Positions 58,001 through 64,000 of a DNA stretch of 64,000 nucleotides are shown one piece after another. The DNA is from Berberis thunbergii (Eukaryota > Streptophyta > Magnoliopsida > Ranunculales > Berberidaceae), in the NCBI GenBank assembly GCA_003290165.1, contig QNQO01006225.1, positions 62,001 through 126,000 on the forward strand. Direction: 5' to 3'. The number at the start of each line of letters is the position of its first letter. The stretch's first letter is position 1. The position numbers were made by a program, and so were the translations under genes. The notes under the pieces are model-generated. The model had not been told where the DNA came from and ran no database searches. It saw only the letters and a list, made by a program, of their open reading frames with translations.

Positions 58001-60907
58001 CATGTTTGATTGTTGTAAAAAATATCATTTTCAAGCTAGAAACAATTTTTTCCCGAGACAATGACTATAAAAACACATTTACTCCTGAGAAATCATTTGA
58101 CAGTGTCTGAATGTTTCGAAATCTTTAATTTCTCATGACATTTAGAAACTGAAAATAACAACAATTAAGAACTTCATACAAAAACACTAGCTGTGGGGGC
58201 TAGTGTTTAATAGGCATGGAATCTCAGTTTAATAGTGGTTATTAATAATTAGGATTGCTTATCTCTGCCAATTTCTTCAACAGAAAACAAAAACAATTTG
58301 GATGGGTGCAGAAAAATGTTTCATCTTGCAATCACAGAAAACATTTTGGCTGCTGATATTCAACACACCGAATTTTCAGCCTCACTTTTTACTTTCAAAG
58401 AATCACAATGATTTCTTTCCTTTTAGTTTTATTCTACTTTTTAATGATTATCTACTGGATTCATTGAGAAGGATGATAGCAAGTGCATAAGAGCATTGGC
58501 ATAAATGTTTTACATATGTGAGAGTGATATTCAGACTATTGATCCATCTAGAAACTTAGGAAGTTGGATATTTTGTGAGGATGATGCCTTCAGGACTCTC
58601 AGAAATGTTCAGCCTATTTCGATATTTCTAGCACATATAAATAATAAAATTAGTGTTTGTAATTTGAGGAATTGTGGAGTGTCCACAATCACTGATAATT
58701 TTGAGTCGAATTCTATTAGACTGGAGACTGATATTTTGATAGGTGGTCTATAGGACCCATATTCACCACTAATTTTGAATTTTGCAACTAGAGGCTGATC
58801 TTTTGTGGAGGTAGTCTATATGAAGTACATTCGAAAAAAATAATCATTTATGCAAATCAGTCAGTTCCAAAATTTCAAGGTGAAATTGTGAACCAGTGGA
58901 ATCTTAACTACGCAATGTGTATAATTTTTTTTTCCCAAGTCCGCACAGCATTCTGAAAACAGTGAAGGGCCAAGGAACTATTACTTATTTATTTATTTAT
59001 TCAATTGCCTATTATATAAGGAAGTATGCAAATGTCATGTCACAATACATACCAAATGTTCCCTACAGAGCTCCAGTGCTATGAATGGTGGACTATCTGA
59101 ACTTGGAATCGCAGAACGATTGCTATTTCCTGCATTAGCCACCATAAGTGGGGGGCTTGTGTCTGTCCCATCAATGTTGCTCTCACCACCGAATACTCCA
59201 ACTGCTGTTTGCATTGTCCTATAATGCAATTGAGGATAAGAATAATCATGAAGACGTTACGAACTAGTGATCCCTTTCCGGAAAAAATAAAAGCTAAGCT
59301 TTTATCTTCAATCAGACAATTCAACCAAAAAGTCGAACATTTAACAATTGTTTTAACTCCCATGTTATTTTTTTTCATTTTTTTGTGCATTGTTGGAAAA
59401 ATTGAGTTTTAATCATAATCAAGACTATAATTAATAATTATCAGCATACATATAAGACCAACATATTATTAATTCATTAGCATTCAGAAGATAGTCAACC
59501 ATAGGGGGTCCCAATTTACAAGATCATCATATGAGATGGTAGTATTGTCTACACCAGACTAGCAAACCAAATGCAACTCAGCCAATTGTAATCTAAACAT
59601 GAAAAGTAGGTGCAGGGAAAAAAGGAATTCAGTAATTGCCAGCAGAATAATACCTTAGCAAAGGAGATGTTATGACTACATCAATCTTCTTTGTAAGGCC
59701 AATTTTACGAACATGCTTATGCAAATTGTCAACCTGTTTACGTTACCACAAAATAATCCTAATGACCATCCAATATAAAGAAAGAAATAAACCAGAAAGG
59801 TAGGTTCTTCAATTCAAAAGTTATTGATGTGAGCATATAGAAGGACATATGTTATTATTACCTGCTCCCAGCCTAGAGGAGTGAGGTGTGCATCAAAAAG
59901 ATCTTCTGACATGTATGCACTGTGATCCTTCTCGCCTTCTACATTGTGGATCCCTTGTGCATGCCTCACCTGGATTATACAGTTTCTTTAATTTTGGATA
60001 TATGTGAAAAATGTGCATAAACATGAGAATTTGAACATGCTTTATGTAAGTTTGGAAAAGCAAAACTTAGCACAAACCAAATGTAAAGTTTTGCAACGAT
60101 GCAATGGGAATAGAGTTGGACTTGCAGTGGCATCCATAGCTGCTGCAATAGAGTGAAAAGAAAAAGAAAAAGAAAAATTAGGCTGCAAGACAAGTAAGAA
60201 GTGATAAGCAAATACCATAGTAGAACGAACAACATATAGTTATAGAAGACTAAGCAACTTGGTAATAAGAATAAGCTTAAGAAGTGACGCTTAAACCAAA
60301 AGCAGCTAAGGTGTGGAGATATTATTGGAATACTAGTTTTAAAAAGTGAGTGAGGTGTTGACAAGTCACATTGTCGGTCTATTGTCCATTGCAGACGGTG
60401 AGCAAAAAACTCTCAGATTGGATTGGAGCCTTGCATCAAACAATCTCACTAATTCGAAATCCAAGTCATTGAACATTAGAACAACAACTAAACTTGCAAG
60501 GAATCAAATCTGTGCAATCGCACATAAGCTGCAGTCAAATCTTATGTAATTGAGAGACAATGAAACTACGTGGCAAGGAAGGCGATCTTTACAAACGAAA
60601 TGAAACAAACAAAATATCTGATAAACAATAACGGAGAAGGAGAAGGAGAAGAAGAAGAATAAGAATAGTATGATGATGTATTATTACTTGAACAACAACG
60701 AACAACAGATAATCGTCCGCCTCGCGAAGAAGAAGAAGAAGAATGCGTTGTTTTTCTGATTTGGATAGTGGTGTCAGAAATGGAAGAAGAAGAAAAGGAG
60801 AGACCACAAGTGAAGAAGAAGAAATCACGAGGAATTGTCGTGCGACAACAGGTTGAATTAATAGACAAAAATAATGGAGACGGAGACGGATGGGAGGAGG
60901 AGATCAT
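52087..60907 (-). CDS. Phosphoglycerate-mutase-like protein (histidine phosphatase superfamily), intact, 10 exons
   Basis: Exons 5' to 3': 60907-60688, 60142-60078, 59969-59862, 59733-59654, 59218-59053, 57847-57773, 57606-57518, 55922-55803, 52332-52288 and 52207-52087. They total 1089 nt, 362 residues and a stop, with all phases consistent. The first 70 or so residues are Ser/Thr/Arg-rich and end SVVRCCS, like a plastid transit peptide. The core begins LFPLHRCKTLHLVRHAQGIH, with the phosphate-accepting His near residue 98. SPLLRTMQT (Arg158), FIALELCREHL, GVHPCDKRRNITEYHPLFPA, VLWKPDIRETNEE and IAIVTHSGF (second His near 282) follow, then a tail ending PEVEVPSSA. It resembles Arabidopsis phosphoglycerate mutase-like protein 1. 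The substrate of this plant group is not established, and the name does not imply glycolytic mutase activity. Intron 6 uses a GC donor; introns 7 and 8 carry transposons. Confidence 0.93.
53045..53904. mobile_element. Non-autonomous hAT element in intron 8
   Basis: The termini TAGGGGTGGGCA and TGCCCACCCCTA are perfect 12-bp inverted repeats. The 8-mer AATGTAAT flanks it exactly (53037-53044 and 53905-53912), the duplication length of hAT transposons. It is 860 bp with no transposase. Subterminal GACGGGAT motifs occur near both ends in opposite orientation. Confidence 0.95.
53061..53220. repeat. 54-bp subterminal tandem repeat of the hAT element
   Basis: Units start at 53061, 53115 and 53169 (ACGGGATAGACCTCATC...). 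The first two are almost identical and the third diverges after 15 bases. Such subterminal repeats are transposase-binding candidates in hAT elements. Confidence 0.9.
54142..55252 (+). mobile_element. L1-type LINE 3' fragment in intron 8
   Basis: In shifted plus-strand frames it reads RFGVETNALW, AAKYGASSQDWFTKT and RNGKRIQFWNH, then the zinc-binding RT tail (FLFWTVLQDRILSIDNIIKR, GLSVQKQCVLCKRE, SRELWSKALVEFL). It ends with a run of A at about 55231-55250. This order is that of the zf-RVT region at the end of plant LINE ORF2. A 22-base T run at 54120-54141 abuts its left end. No target duplication was found. It is opposite to the host gene. Confidence 0.75.
56041..56560. other. Repeat-like segment in intron 7, unclassified
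   Basis: GAATTACGATTAATCAG near 56084 and GAATTGTGATTAATCAG near 56512 are close direct repeats. GGTTCGGTCGATTAATCAG and CCGATTTCACC blocks lie near 56420-56500. It looks transposon-derived, but termini and duplications were not found. Confidence 0.35.
56574..57240. mobile_element. Non-autonomous hAT-like element in intron 7
   Basis: The 8-mer AATCTGAC flanks it exactly (56566-56573 and 57241-57248). The ends are CAGTGTAGTAAAAGCG at the left and, reverse-complemented, CACAATAGTCAAAGCG at the right, with further AAAGCG/CGCTTT motifs near both ends. It is 667 bp, AT-rich inside, non-coding. Confidence 0.85.
57848..59052. other. Intron 5 of the phosphoglycerate-mutase-like gene
   Basis: No coding signal beyond the flanking exons. 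Short plus-strand ORFs here (58302-58490, 58505-58753) are without motifs. The segment from about 58495 to 58800 may be an old MITE, but its ends were not found. Confidence 0.45.
60688..60907 (-). CDS. Exon 1 of the phosphoglycerate-mutase-like gene: likely plastid transit peptide
   Basis: Start chosen at the ATG 60907-60905 (MISSSHPSPSPLFLSINSTC). It is the first ATG giving a Ser-rich, acid-poor leader, and its frame joins exon 2 correctly through the donor TCAA|GTAATA. An upstream in-frame ATG at 61030 would add 41 very basic, untypical residues. If exon 1 were skipped, translation could still start at the ATG at 60137, giving a form without the leader (MDATASPTLFPL). Confidence 0.7.
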
Positions 60908-62249
60908 GGTTTCTTTCTTTTCTGCTATTTTTAATTCGAGGGATTGATTATTTTTGGGGACCCGAGTTTGGATCCTCGCTTCACGTTTTCTCTTTCCTTC
61001 CTTCTTCCAATTCCAACGAGCATGTTTCATTGGATATTCTCTGCTGTGTGGTGGGCATCTCTATGCACAATCCATTCTATGTGTGCATTCAACCCAACCA
61101 TTGATTTTGATATTTCCCTGCCTAGTACCTTTCTTTGGTTCTTGCACTTGCACCAACCCTTTCTCCTAAAGTAACTCGTCTTTTATCTAACCACAATGCT
61201 GGTCTTCATGGGGATGGATTGTAAAACTCTTACGTTGGTACGAAGCGTGTTAAAACTAAAAGGGTGGTTAGGCTGTTGTCCATGTTGATCAAGTCATGTC
61301 ATGTGTTTGTGAAAAACATCCAACGTTAGATAGAGTTTTTGTTAATTGTAGTCATCGGTTATGCAAATCCTGGGTTTGATTAAATTCAGTATTTAATTAA
61401 AGACATATATAGTGATTATAAAGGTTTGACCATTTTTTTTATTTGGACCCTCCATTTCTTATTTTTTCTTTCACTTCTCACAACAGATTAACAATCCTTT
61501 TTCTTCTTCTTCTCCAACAACGACCAACATAGCCTCTCTACCACCCTCTCTCCTACCCTCTTTCTTCAAAATCTGGCCAAACCAGGTCGTGTTTCACCTC
61601 CTCCACTCCACAATTTGAACCCACTTTCAATAGACCCTAGCCACATCTCAAAGTAGATTCAAAATGGAGAGGTGGATTCCAAATCCTTTGAGGAGGAAAA
61701 AGATCACTCGAAAAACAACCATGCATTCCGCCTAAACTTTCGATGAAGGGTTTAGTTTAGGTCAATGTAGTAACGACCCCCACAATGGGATTGGTCAAAG
61801 TTTCGGTCAACAGATTGATCAATGATCCAATTGAATGTTTGGTCAATCAGTTCTTGTTCCATACGATAAGCTAATGGACAACCCTTCTATTTTTGTTAAT
61901 GACCTTGTCGACTACAATACTTACTTTAATCTTTTCGTTGCCCCGCTTAATAATAAGTTGAATCACCAATGGATGTCAAATCATGACTCCATTTGATAAC
62001 AAGCAAGTTGGGCCACATTGAGTAGGGTCTATCAAAAGTGGATAGAAGTTACTCCTCTTAGAACCATTACTCAGAATATTATTTTGAACCTTTTTTTAAT
62101 GAAATCTTCATATAGACAATTGTTCATGGCATTGCTTGAGCGATGGTGAGATCAGACTCACACCCTTCACTTTTCAGAGTTTGAGATAGGTTTCACCCCA
62201 TTTTAGTTGTTTGAGAGGTCTGGAGATAAGGAAAGTATTCAACTGTTAT
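60908..62249. other. Upstream region of the phosphoglycerate-mutase-like gene and spacer
   Basis: The left part should contain the promoter and 5' untranslated region of the minus-strand gene. I could not fix a TATA box. No coding sequence was recognised in the remainder up to the LTR at 62250. Confidence 0.45.
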
Positions 62250-62788
62250 TGATGCATCCAAAATCTGGTCTCTTGTAAGTCTGATCTACAAAACAAATGT
62301 TAGATTGCCAAAAAACCACATTTTTGGTGGTCGAAGGCACTCTGATACTAAAGTCGGCAACTATGTTGGAGATGGCGATAAATGTCCAAAACTCAGTTAA
62401 AATTGCATACTTTTTCTCGAATGTCCCATTTACTTTATATAGTGGTCATTGTTAATTCTTTGCGTGACTTAAGCATGTGAGGAGCAACGAGAGGGAATGT
62501 TCTCTATACCAGTACCCTCCTTTATTAAGATACGTCATTGGGAGCGTAACTCCCTCCACAATTTTTTTTCTCTGTAATGTTCCTCCTTTTTAAGGGAGAA
62601 CTTTATTGGGTCTGGATTTGGGCCTCTAACTATGATTTATTTTGTTGGGCCTTGTTTGTGCTTTCACGACCGAATCCGCCCTTTTTTAGCTTTGTAAGTT
62701 GGCCCGGTCTTCGAATATTTGATTCTTGCGATGGACGATCTCTGCCACCTGTATGGTTGTGATGACAGTTTTATTTCATGTATCATCA
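62250..62788 (-). repeat. 3' LTR of Tat element 3
   Basis: 539 bp. Near its 3' end the minus strand reads ACTTTAGTATCAGAGTGCCTT, equivalent to ACTTTAGCATTGGAGTGCC of element 1. TATATAA-like promoter sequence is not obvious. Confidence 0.8.
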
Positions 62789-62806
62789 GCTACTCCCCCT
62801 TAGTTA
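62789..62806 (-). other. Polypurine tract of Tat element 3
   Basis: The minus strand reads CTAACTAAGGGGGAGTAGC directly before the LTR start. Confidence 0.75.
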
Positions 62807-63096
62807 GTAGGTATGCTGATGTGGCCACTAACTGTACGATGGTTGGATTTTCGATTTCACCATCGCGGCGCATTTAATGTCATTACCAATTGTTACTGCG
62901 TTTGTTTTTCCTGTTCGTTTTGGCGTGAATTTAGGAATTTTGCGCAGCCATTGTGTCCCATACATTTTCCCAGGAGTAGTCCTTTCGTTGCTCAACCCTA
63001 TAAAATGGAGGAAGTGAATACAATATATATTTTTATATATATTCTTTTCATTCCTAGGTTTTGATTTCTCTCTTTTTTAATTTTTGTCTCATAACA

Positions 63097-64000
63097 ATGT
63101 CTAGCTTCAGGGTTCTAATTGGAGATGTGCTTGCTGCTTGCAAGGCTTACTTCTCGCCTAAGCGGGCGACGCAAATGACTCTAGACAATGTTTGTTACAA
63201 CTACTCATTGCCAGATGACCTCAAGATCATCCTGCCTGAAGAGGATGAAAATCCTTGTCGTCCATGGCATGGCTACATTGCGTTGTACCCTGGCATGTTC
63301 CAAGCGGGTCTTAGGCTTCCAGCTCTTGAAAATCTTCTGGGAGTATTAAGATTTCTTGGGCATCACTCATGCACAAATGGTTCCTAATGGCTGGAGGGTA
63401 ATGATTCTGACCTTAGCGAGGGTCGTTTTATCTGGGATTTCTATGAACATCAGGGTTTTGCACTCCATGGTGGGGTTCATTGTAAATGTGAACCGCACTT
63501 GCTATCTCCGTGGTCCATCCTGTTTTGAGAATCTTAGGGACGAGTATAGGGGATGGTCGAGGCCCTGGTTTTACGCATCCATTTCTTCTAATTATTGCAA
63601 ATTTTGCAATGTACATATTTTGCTATCATTCTGAGAACCCAAAAGGAATGAACTGTTTTTGTCTGTGGAGGAGCAAGAATTCCGTGAACAATTTAATAAG
63701 TTGCCTCAGTCCCGAGTATAAGCTTTCCTTAGTACAGCTATCATTGATTGTAGTGGTCTATACACTATGAGTGAAGCGAGTCGTGCAATGCTTACGACGA
63801 CTTGTGTTTCAAAAGTCCCTGTTGCGCGCGCCGAAAATGTCATCATTTATGACAAGGGACAGAAGCGTAATCCTCAACTGTCATTGGCGATGCGAACATT
63901 AATTGGGAAGTGAGCTCTGTTAAGAAGCCTATGGATTGCAATGCCCCTGTTATTGCCAGTGATGCAATTAATGTTGGCTCGAGAATTAGATAGAGGAAAG
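63097..64000 (+). pseudogene. Tat element 3 antisense ORF with PF04195-type domain
   Basis: Starts MSSFRVLIGDVLAACKAYFS (ATG at 63097). The domain follows: YSLPDDLKIILPEEDENPCR, WHGYIALYPGMFQAGLRLPA, then a frameshift near 63350 into ITHAQMVPNGWRVMILTLAR. Later stretches are MSEASRAMLTTTCVSKVPVA and an acidic/basic part reaching the window edge. Its N-terminal 90 codons are the least damaged of the three copies here. The role is unknown. Earlier annotation names it a putative gypsy-type transposon protein. Confidence 0.72.

Larger units (their letters stand above)
62250..64000 (-). mobile_element. Tat-lineage element 3, 3' end only
   Basis: Minus-strand element cut by the window edge. Its 3' LTR (62250-62788) begins TGATGATACATG and ends GGATGCATCA in element orientation, like element 1. 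It is preceded by a polypurine tract and by the plus-strand antisense ORF, the same order as in elements 1 and 2. The flank beyond the LTR reads GTTAT (62245-62249), the candidate target duplication. Confidence 0.85.

Noticed and set aside
1..64000. CRISPR arrays, bacterial operons, rRNA or tRNA genes
   Set aside because: No regularly spaced repeats with unique spacers, no ribosome-binding-site-led gene runs, and no tRNA or rRNA sequence recognised; the only tRNA-like match is the primer-binding site.

Overview
This window looks like nuclear DNA of a flowering plant, most likely a eudicot. It is AT-rich and repeat-dense, and its genes have many small exons separated by transposon-filled introns. 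The recognisable proteins are plant families: a GH3 beta-xylosidase, a histidine-phosphatase protein of the phosphoglycerate-mutase-like type, and Tat and chromovirus gypsy elements. I cannot name the species.

Layout, left to right. 1-5723 is a decayed Ty3/gypsy chromovirus on the minus strand, cut by the window edge. 5724-9880 is gene-poor and holds a 5'-truncated RTE-type LINE with perfect target duplications, a GGT/GAT-rich low-complexity tract and a small MITE. 9891-14813 holds a MULE and two exons (11514-11610 and 14505-14813) of an unrecognised protein with a C-terminal membrane anchor. Their shared intron carries a hAT-like element and a MITE. 15120-15740 is a long inverted repeat.

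16950-39435 is one minus-strand beta-xylosidase gene that has been destroyed. A 303-bp CACTA element sits in its N-terminal exon, and a nested Tat retrotransposon (19178-37840) sits in a middle exon. Both have matching target duplications, and the homology resumes on the far side of each. Inside the Tat element lie a MULE-like element, a two-LTR miniature element with only 103 bp between its LTRs, and a 4.7-kb chromovirus LTR. 40184-50839 is a second Tat element with gag, protease, RT, RNase H, integrase, a tandem-repeat block and the antisense ORF typical of the lineage. All of its reading frames are broken.

52087-60907 is the one gene I could assemble intact. It has ten exons on the minus strand and encodes 362 residues of a phosphoglycerate-mutase-like protein with a probable plastid transit peptide. 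Its introns hold two hAT elements with exact 8-bp duplications and a LINE fragment. 62250-64000 is the end of a third Tat element, on the minus strand, with its antisense ORF on the plus strand.

Most of the window therefore records successive transposon insertions. Four insertion sites are resolved to the base with target duplications of 8 bp or more, and three more with short ones that fit their superfamilies (ATTAT, AACCA and CTA). This gives a relative order of events in the xylosidase locus.
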